Below are positions 7,582-14,989 of a stretch of DNA of 64,000 bases, one piece after another. The stretch covers positions 124,001 to 188,000 of the forward strand of contig NZ_VCPE01000001.1 in assembly GCF_005938105.1 (NCBI RefSeq), read 5' to 3'. Position numbers and translations under genes: made by a program. Numbering within the stretch: the first letter of the stretch is position 1; each line of letters opens with the position of its first letter. Below the pieces are notes generated by a model, which searched no databases, was not told where the DNA came from, and saw only the letters and a list, made by a program, of their open reading frames with translations. The stretch comes from Brucella haematophila. Lineage in GTDB: Bacteria; Pseudomonadota; Alphaproteobacteria; Rhizobiales; Rhizobiaceae.

Positions 7582-8352
7582 ATGCAGATTTTCGATTTTA
7601 TCAATCAAGACGAACTGGACGAACTTCCAGAAGACGAGAATGCGGCGTTCCTTGAATTCGTTCGGATAGCTCGCGGCAGGTTGCAGGAGAGACTGACCGA
7701 ATTAAACTCTAATAATGACAACGATTGGGACGCCATTAAGGACGCTAGGCATGGCTTTGTGAATGTTGTCACTGCGACCGCGCGCCAGTTAAAAATAGAA
7801 CCCTTTGCGTCGATGGATGTTCCTCGCGTAAAAGAAATGGACTATGAAGACTATCGCCAGTTTATCTCTGATGTTGATCACTATCTTACGCAAATGCTAT
7901 TTACAGTACGTTCGACATCTCGACGTGAAAGTGTTGGGTTATCAGAAGAAGCACGAACTTCAATTAGAACAAAATTATACTACTTGCGAGAAGCAATCGA
8001 AAAATCGGATTATGATGTTAGAGCAAAGGCTAGACTGCGCGCCCGTTTAGATGAGTTTGAAAAAGACCTTGAGAAACGCCGCATCAATTATGTTGCCGTT
8101 GCACGATTTGCTATAGAAGTTATTGCTTTACCAGGTGCATTGTCGTCCAGTTACGACATAACTGCGAAACTGGTGAATCAGATCATACAGACCATTGGCG
8201 AAGAAAAAATTTCAGAAGATGAGCGCCGACGTCTGCCGCCAGTCGAAAAACCAGCTGCACTTATTCCGCCTCGCGCCGAAGAGAAAAAGAAATCAGAGCC
8301 CGACTTCGGACAAGCGTTCAGTCGTGATCTGGACGACGAGATTCCATTCTAG
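7582..8352 (+). CDS. Hypothetical cargo protein, 256 aa
   Basis: ATG 7582 has AAAGGCGGG five to six bases upstream. The protein is acidic and largely helical. Residues 1-100 look like a folded helical domain with many Asp/Glu. Residues 110-185 contain a Lys/Arg/Glu coiled-coil-like stretch (RLDEFEKDLEKRR), then an apolar helix (ARFAIEVIALPGALSS) that could be membrane-associated or a core helix. The last 40 residues are Pro/Lys-rich and disordered, ending DLDDEIPF. I recognise no family. It follows the ART-like gene and shares its AT-rich composition. Confidence 0.65.
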   Translation: MQIFDFINQDELDELPEDENAAFLEFVRIARGRLQERLTELNSNNDNDWDAIKDARHGFVNVVTATARQLKIEPFASMDVPRVKEMDYEDYRQFISDVDHYLTQMLFTVRSTSRRESVGLSEEARTSIRTKLYYLREAIEKSDYDVRAKARLRARLDEFEKDLEKRRINYVAVARFAIEVIALPGALSSSYDITAKLVNQIIQTIGEEKISEDERRRLPPVEKPAALIPPRAEEKKKSEPDFGQAFSRDLDDEIPF

Positions 8353-8357
8353 GCGCT

Positions 8358-8377
8358 TTACCTATCCGCAAAGATCG
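8358..8377. repeat. Left copy of a 20-bp direct repeat flanking the stress module
   Basis: TTACCTATCCGCAAAGATCG occurs identically here and at 16549-16568. On the minus strand both copies read ...SIFADR or ...AIFADR followed by TAA. At the right copy this is the end of a real membrane-protein gene. Here it is an in-frame tail behind the stop of a 32-aa peptide gene. Confidence 0.8.
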
Positions 8378-8411
8378 ATCCCCTTTTGGGGCGGGCTGAC
8401 GCACACCGCGT

Positions 8412-8510
8412 TTAACGAGAAAGTCGCGATAATAGAAAGCACGTAACGGCGAGAGCGGCAATAACGCCGCCCATTACGACGATGCGATCTGAAATCGTGA
8501 TATCCAGCAT
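8412..8510 (-). CDS. 32-aa single-pass membrane peptide
   Basis: A tiny gene that reads MLDITISDRI followed by one hydrophobic helix (about residues 11-27) and a basic LLSRLSR tail. Its ATG lies one base after the stop of the 30-aa gene upstream (TGA, one base, ATG), so the two form a translationally coupled pair. Its own ribosome site is weak (AGAGAC), consistent with coupling. The short basic C-terminus predicts a cytoplasmic end. Function is unknown; small subunits or regulators of membrane complexes look like this. Confidence 0.55.
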   Translation of the reverse strand: MLDITISDRIVVMGGVIAALAVTCFLLSRLSR

Positions 8511-8511
8511 C

Positions 8512-8604
8512 TCAGTCTCTGTTCTTTTCGGTCCAGACCGTGAAGCCAATTAGAGCGAACAGCGAGAACATCATTGCGCTAATAAACCAAACAAATAGGC
8601 TCAT
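8512..8604 (-). CDS. 30-aa single-pass membrane peptide
   Basis: A short frame with an excellent Shine-Dalgarno (GGAGGA, six bases before ATG). It encodes a hydrophobic helix (residues 2-24, MSLFVWFISAMMFSL onward) and a charged tail TEKNRD. A longer frame continues upstream to 8913 but has poor codon character, and the ribosome site selects ATG 8604. It is followed by the 32-aa peptide gene. Short Trp-containing single-helix proteins are typical small partners of membrane enzymes (CydX- or KdpF-like in size only). I cannot assign a partner. Confidence 0.65.
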   Translation of the reverse strand: MSLFVWFISAMMFSLFALIGFTVWTEKNRD

Positions 8605-8674
8605 ACCGGTTCCTCCGGGCAGATTAACTCGCTCGGCGGGAAAAGGTTCAGCAGGGAAGTAAATATAGATCAGA

Positions 8675-8714
8675 AAGCCCTGATCAGCAGGGTGTAACGT
8701 ACTGACCAGGGCTT
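8675..8714. other. Long imperfect hairpin
   Basis: AAGCCCTGATCAG (8675-8687) faces CTGACCAGGGCTT (8702-8714), a 13-bp stem with one mismatch and a 14-nt loop. It lies in the leader of the two small membrane-peptide genes, 70 bases upstream of ATG 8604. No T-run follows on either strand, so a regulatory or RNA-stability role is as likely as termination. Confidence 0.45.
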
Positions 8715-8803
8715 GCGCACGGGGTGCCATCGGATTGGAAAGCCATGCGCTATAAGAGAAATATTGTGCGCAATTCGTCGGACAAGGGGCCGCGCGGTTT
8801 TTT

Positions 8804-8817
8804 GTACGGTACCGTAC
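8804..8817. promoter_or_regulatory. Perfect 14-bp palindrome, candidate operator
   Basis: GTACGGTACCGTAC is its own reverse complement and lies between the end of the 100-aa membrane protein gene and the start of the two-peptide operon, both on the minus strand. It could bind a dimeric regulator. No other copy was noticed in the window. Confidence 0.35.
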
Positions 8818-8852
8818 GCCGCATCTGGCGACGCGCGCCTGAGTTTCGACGT

Positions 8853-9155
8853 CTACAGAGAGTAGCCGTACGCCGCCAGTGCGATCCCGCCGACCACACC
8901 AATAACCGACCATCCCAGCATGCTGATGCCCATGAAGCTGTGATAGGTTTTATCGGAGACTTTTTTAAAAGCCACCGCGACCAACAAATTCACGGTCGCG
9001 CCAAAGATCAGGCCGATACCGTTGGCGACGTAGGCTGCGGGGTGAAGTGCCATGCTCTGCATGAAATATAGTCGCAGCAGAAAAGTCGCGCCCAGCATAC
9101 CTGCGATCAGCACGAAAACTGAGACCATGCCGAAACCGGACCATCTTATAAGCAT
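8853..9155 (-). CDS. Hypothetical membrane protein, 100 aa
   Basis: Three or four hydrophobic segments are visible (about residues 8-30, 40-62, 70-95), separated by short charged loops (KKVSDKTYHS). AGAGG lies about 11 bases before ATG 9155. It is transcribed in the same direction as the small membrane peptides downstream and the PhnA-like gene upstream, so it belongs to a run of small membrane proteins in the stress module. I do not recognise a family. Confidence 0.7.
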   Translation of the reverse strand: MLIRWSGFGMVSVFVLIAGMLGATFLLRLYFMQSMALHPAAYVANGIGLIFGATVNLLVAVAFKKVSDKTYHSFMGISMLGWSVIGVVGGIALAAYGYSL

Positions 9156-9467
9156 TGTCTAAATTACCTCTGTCTTAGGGAAGATCGAGCGGTAATGACT
9201 CTTGCCTCGTCGATGAACAACCTTTTTCTCGAGATTTTCCCAATAGAAACGTTACTCTCACGATGACGAAGCTCGGGCGGTTTGGTTTCTGTTTGGGAAG
9301 AAGGACGCAGCCAGTCGCGTTTATGATCTAAACAAAATCAATTTCTTCGCGGAGAGGCTTGGTCTTTGAAAGGCAAGCGGGCGGCTTAAAAGCACCTCGC
9401 GAGAAGGCTGCCAACAGGAATAAGGGCCCCGGATTACTCCAGAGCCCCTTTCGCGTAAGCGGGTTGA
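9156..9467. other. Intergenic region, no gene seen
   Basis: About 310 bases between two minus-strand membrane-protein genes. A weak EcfG-like site (GGAAA, 16 bases, TGTT) can be read on the minus strand around 9226-9250 ahead of the 100-aa gene, but it departs from consensus at both boxes. Frames here lack convincing ribosome sites. Confidence 0.5.
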
Positions 9468-10562
9468 TTATCTGTGGTAAGATAAGCCACCCCAAATTCT
9501 ACCTTCGTCACGATGACGGCCACCGTGTATGGCCCCAATGTAGGCCGCCACAGCGGCAACGAGAGCAGACGCTGCAAGCAGGAATGCAGTGAGAATGCCT
9601 GTTATTCTGGCCTTTTCAGCAGTTTTAGCCGCTTGAGCCTTTATTTCTTCAGCAGCTTTTTCCGCTTGTGCTCGAGTGTCGGCGACTGCCTTTTTTGCTT
9701 CTTCCACTTTCGCCTGGGCTTCGGTGCGAAGGGCCTGGACGCGCTCAACGGTCTGGTTCACGCGGGTCTGGGCGTCATTTGGACTAAGCCCCGTCCGAGT
9801 GGCGACTTGATTTGTGAGCCAAGTGCGGTCCGCGTCAGAGATTTCACCAGTACTAAGCAGATTTCCCAAAATACCGCTTATCTGACGTTGGAAATCCGCC
9901 AAGTTCTGTGCTTCCTGACCGGCAACAGAGCTTCCTTGGGCGTCTGTGCGCAACAGGCTATCTGTAAGATAATCTAATGGGTTTGTTTTCAGCCCTTGCG
10001 GCAACATCTGCTCTACGGATGGAGCGGCAGCTTGTCCTGCACCTTGCTCAAGCCCTGAAACAGCTTGCCCCGCACCTGAAACGATGCCGCCCGCTAACTG
10101 ACCTGCGCCCTGAGCGGCGCTGCCGACAACCGTGCCAGCGGTTTGTACCGCTGTCTCAGCCGCGCTTCCAACGGCTTTTGCGCCACCTGAAATAGCGCTG
10201 ACGAGTAGAAGCGTGGAAACGATAGTCCCTAGGCCCCATACAACCAAGCCATTCAGGCCATCCCGAACTGTCAGTTCGTCACGAGTTGCGGTTCCAGCGG
10301 GTCGGCGCATTCTTCCGGTGATATATCCACCGAGCATATAAGATGCGACCGTCGATATGACGATAAAGAGCGCCGTAATAACAAGCCATACGGTACTTAT
10401 ATCCCCGCCTTCATCGACGGAAAATGAGCTTAAGCCAAGGCCGCCGGCGAATGTTGTCAGGACGGCCATCACGCCCGATGCCACTGTGGCGCCTGCAAAG
10501 ATTGCAGCCCAGTCTACATAGCCGCGATCAGACGTCTTTTCTACGACAGTTGGATCTACCAT
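9468..10562 (-). CDS. PhnA-like multi-pass membrane protein with coiled coil
   Basis: A 364-aa protein of the type annotated PhnA-like in Rhizobiales (no relation to phosphonate breakdown is implied). Hydrophobic segments lie at about 18-42, 60-80, 105-127 and 325-350. Between them are an Ala/Gly/Gln-rich low-complexity stretch (about 130-185) and an Ala/Glu/Lys coiled coil (about 270-322). The C-terminus is His/Arg-rich. ATG 10562 shares one base with the stop of the 24-aa gene upstream (TGATG), so translation is probably coupled. The company of stress genes suggests an envelope-stress role; this is inference. Confidence 0.7.
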   Translation of the reverse strand: MVDPTVVEKTSDRGYVDWAAIFAGATVASGVMAVLTTFAGGLGLSSFSVDEGGDISTVWLVITALFIVISTVASYMLGGYITGRMRRPAGTATRDELTVRDGLNGLVVWGLGTIVSTLLLVSAISGGAKAVGSAAETAVQTAGTVVGSAAQGAGQLAGGIVSGAGQAVSGLEQGAGQAAAPSVEQMLPQGLKTNPLDYLTDSLLRTDAQGSSVAGQEAQNLADFQRQISGILGNLLSTGEISDADRTWLTNQVATRTGLSPNDAQTRVNQTVERVQALRTEAQAKVEEAKKAVADTRAQAEKAAEEIKAQAAKTAEKARITGILTAFLLAASALVAAVAAYIGAIHGGRHRDEGRIWGGLSYHR

Positions 10563-10636
10563 CAACGTAACCCCAGAAAAGAGAGAATGAATAACACGAT
10601 GACAACTAGTCCTACTAAATAGATGATAGAGTTCAT
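10562..10636 (-). CDS. 24-aa membrane peptide coupled to the PhnA-like gene
   Basis: ATG 10636 is preceded by TAGGAGAC with good spacing. The product is one hydrophobic helix (MNSIIYLVGLVVIVLFILSF) ending GLR. Its TGA overlaps the ATG of the 364-aa membrane protein by one base. A strong ribosome site, a clean hydrophobic sequence and termination-reinitiation geometry support a real gene. It may be a small subunit of the larger protein or a leader peptide that controls its translation. Confidence 0.7.
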   Translation of the reverse strand: MNSIIYLVGLVVIVLFILSFLGLR

Positions 10637-10759
10637 GTCGATTGTCTCCTATCGAGAGCCGAGCACCTGCATTGTATTTCTGTATTGCGGTGGTTTTTCC
10701 AACCGGGACAACTCGCTAGATGGCAAAAGGTTTCAGCAAAAGACGATTTATTGGCGTGA

Positions 10760-10942
10760 TCAATCCTTTGACCTATCCGGATAGGGCTCTTTCGGAACCT
10801 TGATCTTCGGATTTCCTGGAGCATTTGATTGTTCGTGTGTAGGTTTTTCTTGATGATCGCTTGGCTCGACCTGGGACGGTTCAGTTGTTGATTTCTCTCT
10901 CACCAGATCGGGATCGGACCATGGGTTTCTTTTTTGTGCCAT
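10760..10942 (-). CDS. 60-aa hydrophilic protein
   Basis: ATG 10942 has GGAGAA seven bases upstream. The product is extremely polar and Pro/Glu/Lys-rich (for example REKSTTEPSQVEPSDHQE), with no hydrophobic core, so it is probably intrinsically disordered. Small hydrophilic proteins of this kind often accompany general-stress-response genes in Rhizobiales. No motif is recognised. Confidence 0.6.
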   Translation of the reverse strand: MAQKRNPWSDPDLVREKSTTEPSQVEPSDHQEKPTHEQSNAPGNPKIKVPKEPYPDRSKD

Positions 10943-11486
10943 CGCCTGTTCTCCAGTTTGCTGGCCTTCTTTGTTCTTGAAGCCCCGACGTTCTCTACAA
11001 ACGTCGGGGCCGCGCTCGACAATTGAGGTTTATGACCTTGCCGCGCGCTTTATCCGCTAAGCTTCGTACGACCCGGCGGATAATAAATTACCCTGCCCAT
11101 GGAAGAGCTAGGGCTGGGCTACGCAGATCCCGGTGTTAAATGTGTTTCGGGAGCTTGGCGGATGCCATCGCCTCGTGGACAACTGCCCGCGTGAGAAATT
11201 GTTCCATGTCAGGCGATCGGATCATATTCCGCGGGAGCCTTAGGGCCTGTCTGAGCATGCAGGGCTGGCGGTTGGGCGAGTTGGGGCTCCCAAATGTGAG
11301 ACGGAGATATCTGGCCAGACGATGCTGTAGGAACCGTGTCCGCCCGCGCCGGGAACTTAAATTACGACATAGCGTTAATCGAGGGACAGAGATGCAGTTA
11401 CCTGCCTGTCTCATCAACTATCGCCCGCTTCCTGCCGGGAATTTTCGGGCGCGTTGACGTAACCAATTCATGAGAGGAGATGAACT
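10943..11486. other. Intergenic region upstream of the yciF-type gene
   Basis: About 540 bases with no convincing gene; open frames of 93-105 codons on both strands lack ribosome sites and show shadow-like composition. It contains an 11-bp GC-rich stem-loop, GCCCCGACGTT (10982-10992) with AACGTCGGGGC (11000-11010), and an EcfG-type promoter at 11352-11376. Confidence 0.55.
11352..11376 (+). promoter_or_regulatory. EcfG-type (general stress response) promoter
   Basis: GGAAC (11352-11356), 16 bases, then CGTT (11373-11376) matches the alphaproteobacterial EcfG/SigT consensus exactly in both boxes and spacing. The next gene on this strand is the YciF-type gene at 11487, so its transcript would have a leader of about 100 bases. 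Confidence 0.65.
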
Positions 11487-11984
11487 ATGGCCAAGGAAAA
11501 AAATCTTGAAGACCTATTCCACGATACCCTCAAGGACATCTACTACGCTGAACGTAAAATTCTCAAAGCCCTGCCAAAAATGAAGCGTGCGGCACAGTGC
11601 GAAGATCTGAAAGCAGCATTCGAAAAGCACCGTGAACAGACTGAAGGCCACGTCGAACGACTCGTCCAAGTGTTTGAAATCATGGGCAAGACAGCAAGAG
11701 GCAAGACTTGCGATGCGATTGAGGGGATCATCGCTGAAGGCGAGGAGATCATGGAGGAGTTTAAGGATACCGCCGCGCTCGACGCTGGTCTGATCTCGTC
11801 TGCACAAGCGGTCGAACATTACGAAATCACACGTTATGGGACATTGAAGCGTTGGGCGACGGAGCTTGGCATGACTGATGCCGCAAAACTACTCGACCAG
11901 ACGCTGCAGGAGGAATCCAAGACGGACAGTGATCTGACGAAACTTGCGGATGCGTCAGCTAACCAACGCGCCAAAGCAGCGTGA
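11487..11984 (+). CDS. YciE/YciF-type ferritin-like protein (DUF892)
   Basis: A 165-aa all-helical protein of the DUF892 ferritin-like group. The opening KNLEDLFHDTLKDIYYAERKILKALPKM is typical, and Glu/His residues suited to a di-metal site recur (AERK, EKHREQTEGHVERL, AVEHYEITRYG). The ATG has AGGAGA six to seven bases upstream. Members are induced in stress and stationary phase; the exact biochemical role is not established. An EcfG-type promoter lies 110 bases upstream and a terminator follows directly. The large catalase gene comes next, fitting an oxidative or osmotic stress cluster. Confidence 0.88.
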   Translation: MAKEKNLEDLFHDTLKDIYYAERKILKALPKMKRAAQCEDLKAAFEKHREQTEGHVERLVQVFEIMGKTARGKTCDAIEGIIAEGEEIMEEFKDTAALDAGLISSAQAVEHYEITRYGTLKRWATELGMTDAAKLLDQTLQEESKTDSDLTKLADASANQRAKAA

Positions 11985-11995
11985 TCATGAGTTAA

Positions 11996-12018
11996 GGGTG
12001 CCGAGTGGCACCCTTTTC
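11996..12018 (+). terminator. Intrinsic terminator
   Basis: GGGTGCC (11996-12002) and GGCACCC (12007-12013) form a 7-bp stem with a GAGT loop, followed by TTTT. It separates the YciF-type gene from katE. Confidence 0.8.
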
Positions 12019-12054
12019 ATTTGAACATAGATCGCGAAAGAATTGGAGCCAGCC

Positions 12055-14169
12055 ATGTCAGCCAGCAACAAGGCCACAAATGGACGGAAGTCACTCAAGC
12101 TTCATGATCAGAAGCTCGACGCAGGCCAAGGCGGAGACCTTCATCAACTCGCCGACGATAAGACGCAAATCATGACTACCGCCCAAGGAGGGCCAGTATC
12201 GGATGACCTCAATACGCTCAAGGTCGGCGCGCGCGGCCCGACGCTGATTGAAGATTTTCACTTCCGGGAAAAGATCTTTCATTTCGACCACGAACGCATT
12301 CCCGAGCGCGTTGTGCACGCACGTGGCTATGGCGCGCATGGCTATTTCGAAACGACAAAATCCCTGAGCGAATATACGCGCGCCGACATTTTCCAACGCG
12401 TCGGCGAGAAAACTCCAGTTTTTGTTCGATTTTCAACCGTTGCGGGATCGAAAGGATCGTTCGACCTCGCCCGTGATGTGCGTGGCTTCGCGGTCAAGAT
12501 GTACACCAAGGAAGGCAACTGGGATCTCGTCGGCAATAATATTCCCGTCTTCTTCATCCAGGACGCCATCCGATTTCCAGACATGGTTCACGCTGTCAAG
12601 GAAGAGCCGGACCGGGCTTTTCCGCAGGCCCAGTCGGCACACGACAATTTTTGGGACTTCATCGGTTTGACGCCGGAATCCATGCACATGATCATGTGGG
12701 TCATGTCGGATCGCGCCATCCCGCGCTCCTTCCGCTTCATGGAGGGGTTTGGCGTCCATACCTTCCGCTTTGTGAATGCCAAGGACGAATCAACGTTCGT
12801 CAAGTTTCTCTGGAAACCGAAGCTCGGATTGCAATCGGTTGTCTGGAACGAGGCCGTGAAGATCAACGGGGCCGACCCGGACTTTCACCGGCGCGATCTC
12901 TGGACCGCCATTCAGACCGGTAACTTTCCGGAATGGGAGTTGTGCGTGCAGCTTTTCGATCAGGACTTCGCCGACAGCTTCGATTTCGATGTGCTCGATC
13001 CGACAAAGCTGATTCCGGAAGAAGTCATCAAGCCTGTCCCAGTCGGGCGGCTGGTGCTTGATCGTATGCCAGACAACTTTTTTGCCGAAACCGAACAGGT
13101 TGCGTTCATGACGCAAAACGTCCCCGCTGGTATCGATTTCTCCAACGACCCCTTGCTACAGGGACGCAATTTTTCCTACCTCGACACGCAGTTGAAGAGA
13201 CTGGGTAGCCCCAACTTTACCCATATTCCGATCAACGCGCCCAAATGCCCGTTCCATCATTTCCAACAGGACGGCCATATGGCGATGCGCAATCCTGTCG
13301 GACGAGCAAATTACCAGCCTAATTCGTGGGGCGAAGGGCCGAGGCCTGATCCCAGTCGCGGGTTACGGTCGTTTGCAGCGCAGGAAGAGGGACGGAAGGG
13401 GCGCCTTCGACCGGAGAGCTTCGCCGACCATTACAGCCAGGCTCGTCAGTTTTATCTGAGCCAGACCGCTGTGGAGCAACGGCATATTGCAATGGCGCTG
13501 ACGTTCGAACTGTCGAAAGTGGAAACACCTGTGATCCGCGAGCGTATTGTGTCTCATCTGCTCAACATTGATGCCAACCTTGCGGAAACCGTCGCCGGCA
13601 AGCTCGGCATCCGCAAGATGCCGAAGGCTGCGGATGCGATGGCGCCCGTGCGCGACGATCTCGCTCCGTCCCCCGCACTGAGCATCATTGAGAACGGACC
13701 CAGCAGCTTCAAGGGCAGAAAGATCGGCGTGCTTGTTGCCAATGGCACTGATGCGCAGGTGCTCAAGGGTATCCGGCACGCCGCGGAGAAGGAAGGCGCA
13801 ATGGTGGAACTGGTTGCGCCGACGGTCGGAGGTTTCGAAGCATCCAGCGGCGAATGGATGGAGGCCAATCATATGATTGATGGCGGTCCATCCGTATTGT
13901 TTGATGCTGTCGCCCTCGTGTTATCGGAAGAAGCGGCCAATCGGCTTATCGGCGAATCCACCGCACGGGACTTCGTTGCAGACGCTTTTGCCCACTGCAA
14001 GTTCATCGGCTTTACAGCGGGCGCTATGCCGCTGCTTGCCCAAGCAGGTATAGAGCCCCAAATGGATGAGGGGCTGGTTCCCCTCGACAATGCACAGGCA
14101 GCCAAGGAGTTTGTCGCATCTTGCCGCAAGCTCCGGCTATGGGCGAGGGAAGATGCCGTCAAGATTTGA
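12055..14169 (+). CDS. katE: Large-subunit monofunctional catalase (HPII type)
   Basis: A 704-aa heme catalase that converts hydrogen peroxide to water and oxygen. The active-site signature [15 protein letters not shown] lies at 77-91, with catalytic H88 and then N161. The proximal heme ligand is Y375 in RNFSYLDTQ. The long C-terminal extension (about 553-704, [11 protein letters not shown] onward) is the flavodoxin/DJ-1-like domain that marks the large-subunit clade. The frame opens at TTG 12043, but ATG 12055 has GGAG six bases upstream and is preferred. It lies downstream of the YciF-type gene behind a terminator, so it probably has its own promoter. Confidence 0.95.
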   Translation: MSASNKATNGRKSLKLHDQKLDAGQGGDLHQLADDKTQIMTTAQGGPVSDDLNTLKVGARGPTLIEDFHFREKIFHFDHERIPERVVHARGYGAHGYFETTKSLSEYTRADIFQRVGEKTPVFVRFSTVAGSKGSFDLARDVRGFAVKMYTKEGNWDLVGNNIPVFFIQDAIRFPDMVHAVKEEPDRAFPQAQSAHDNFWDFIGLTPESMHMIMWVMSDRAIPRSFRFMEGFGVHTFRFVNAKDESTFVKFLWKPKLGLQSVVWNEAVKINGADPDFHRRDLWTAIQTGNFPEWELCVQLFDQDFADSFDFDVLDPTKLIPEEVIKPVPVGRLVLDRMPDNFFAETEQVAFMTQNVPAGIDFSNDPLLQGRNFSYLDTQLKRLGSPNFTHIPINAPKCPFHHFQQDGHMAMRNPVGRANYQPNSWGEGPRPDPSRGLRSFAAQEEGRKGRLRPESFADHYSQARQFYLSQTAVEQRHIAMALTFELSKVETPVIRERIVSHLLNIDANLAETVAGKLGIRKMPKAADAMAPVRDDLAPSPALSIIENGPSSFKGRKIGVLVANGTDAQVLKGIRHAAEKEGAMVELVAPTVGGFEASSGEWMEANHMIDGGPSVLFDAVALVLSEEAANRLIGESTARDFVADAFAHCKFIGFTAGAMPLLAQAGIEPQMDEGLVPLDNAQAAKEFVASCRKLRLWAREDAVKI

Positions 14170-14217
14170 CCTTCAGGCGCGCCACTAGCGTGAGAAGATG
14201 TTGCGAAATTTATGGCG

Positions 14218-14236
14218 GTCCGGGCGAAGCCCGGAC
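14218..14236 (+). terminator. GC-rich stem-loop after katE
   Basis: GTCCGGGC (14218-14225) pairs with GCCCGGAC (14229-14236) across a GAA loop, 50 bases after the katE stop. It lacks a T-run, so it may protect the 3' end or act with Rho. Confidence 0.45.
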
Positions 14237-14409
14237 TGCCCGTGGCGGAAGTGATAGAGTGTCGGTGCTGACACCCTGATCGTGGTCTCTCATCCACTTT
14301 CTACGCGCGATGCGTATGGCGTAACTTGGCGGTTAAACTGCCCTCTGTACCTCACGGCAGGTTCAGAGTTACGAATGGCCATTCCCGAATGCGGAAGAAT
14401 GCCGCAAAC

Positions 14410-14769
14410 TTATGCTGATTTCCCGGCACGTTTTTCTATCTCGTCGCGAAGCCTTTCCAGCTCCTTTAGAGGCAAATGCTCGATGCCAATCACGTCCTCG
14501 CGGGCATTCTTCAAAGCATGCAGAATTTCGTCGAGCTTCGCTTGCAGAGCACAGGAATCGCGATTTTGCGAGTTCTGGATAAGGAAGACCATCAGGAAAG
14601 TGATGATTGTTGTGGATGTGTTCACAATCAGCTGCCATGTGTCAGAGTAGCCGAAAAACGGACCTGACAATGCCCATGTTGCGATGAAAAGAATAGCGAC
14701 TACAAATGTGTATTGATTGCCTGCTGCCGAAGCGGCTTTTTCACTGAACTTGGCGAAGATTTTTTCCAT
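14410..14769 (-). CDS. Low-affinity iron permease family membrane protein
   Basis: A 119-aa protein that resembles the bacterial members of the low-affinity iron permease family. It has two hydrophobic helices (about 20-42 and 48-66), with GPFFGYSDTWQLIVNT between them, then FLIQNSQNRD and a helical cytoplasmic tail (residues 72-119). The frame extends to 14865, but AGGAT lies seven bases before ATG 14769, which is the likely start; ATG 14778 is the alternative. Iron transport by these short bacterial proteins is not well proven. Its place beside catalase and a ferritin-like protein fits iron or oxidative-stress handling. Confidence 0.8.
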   Translation of the reverse strand: MEKIFAKFSEKAASAAGNQYTFVVAILFIATWALSGPFFGYSDTWQLIVNTSTTIITFLMVFLIQNSQNRDSCALQAKLDEILHALKNAREDVIGIEHLPLKELERLRDEIEKRAGKSA

Positions 14770-14989
14770 TGGGATCATCCTACTGGTTGGCTGGAAAATA
14801 AACTTCGCAAGGGCGGTTTTGTTGCCAGAAACCCGCATACATGACCCCAATTCCGGTTCTGACACGTTAACTAGCTAGCCCGAGCGGAGATTCACGACCT
14901 TCTGACTCTTCTAAATTTGTTAGGAAGGGCACCGGCAAAACACTCCCGCGAGCGGGTAAGCCGCAGTGCCTATGATAGGCAAACGGGCG

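Noticed and set aside
8605-8913. N-terminal extension of the 30-aa peptide to a 133-aa protein
   Set aside because: Extension has random-like composition, and a strong ribosome site selects the internal ATG 8604.
9226-9250. Second EcfG promoter on the minus strand
   Set aside because: GGAAA and TGTT each miss the consensus; too weak to claim.
11136-11457. Overlapping 93-105-codon ORFs on both strands before the YciF-type gene
   Set aside because: No ribosome sites, Arg/Leu-rich shadow composition, and the stretch contains the EcfG promoter.
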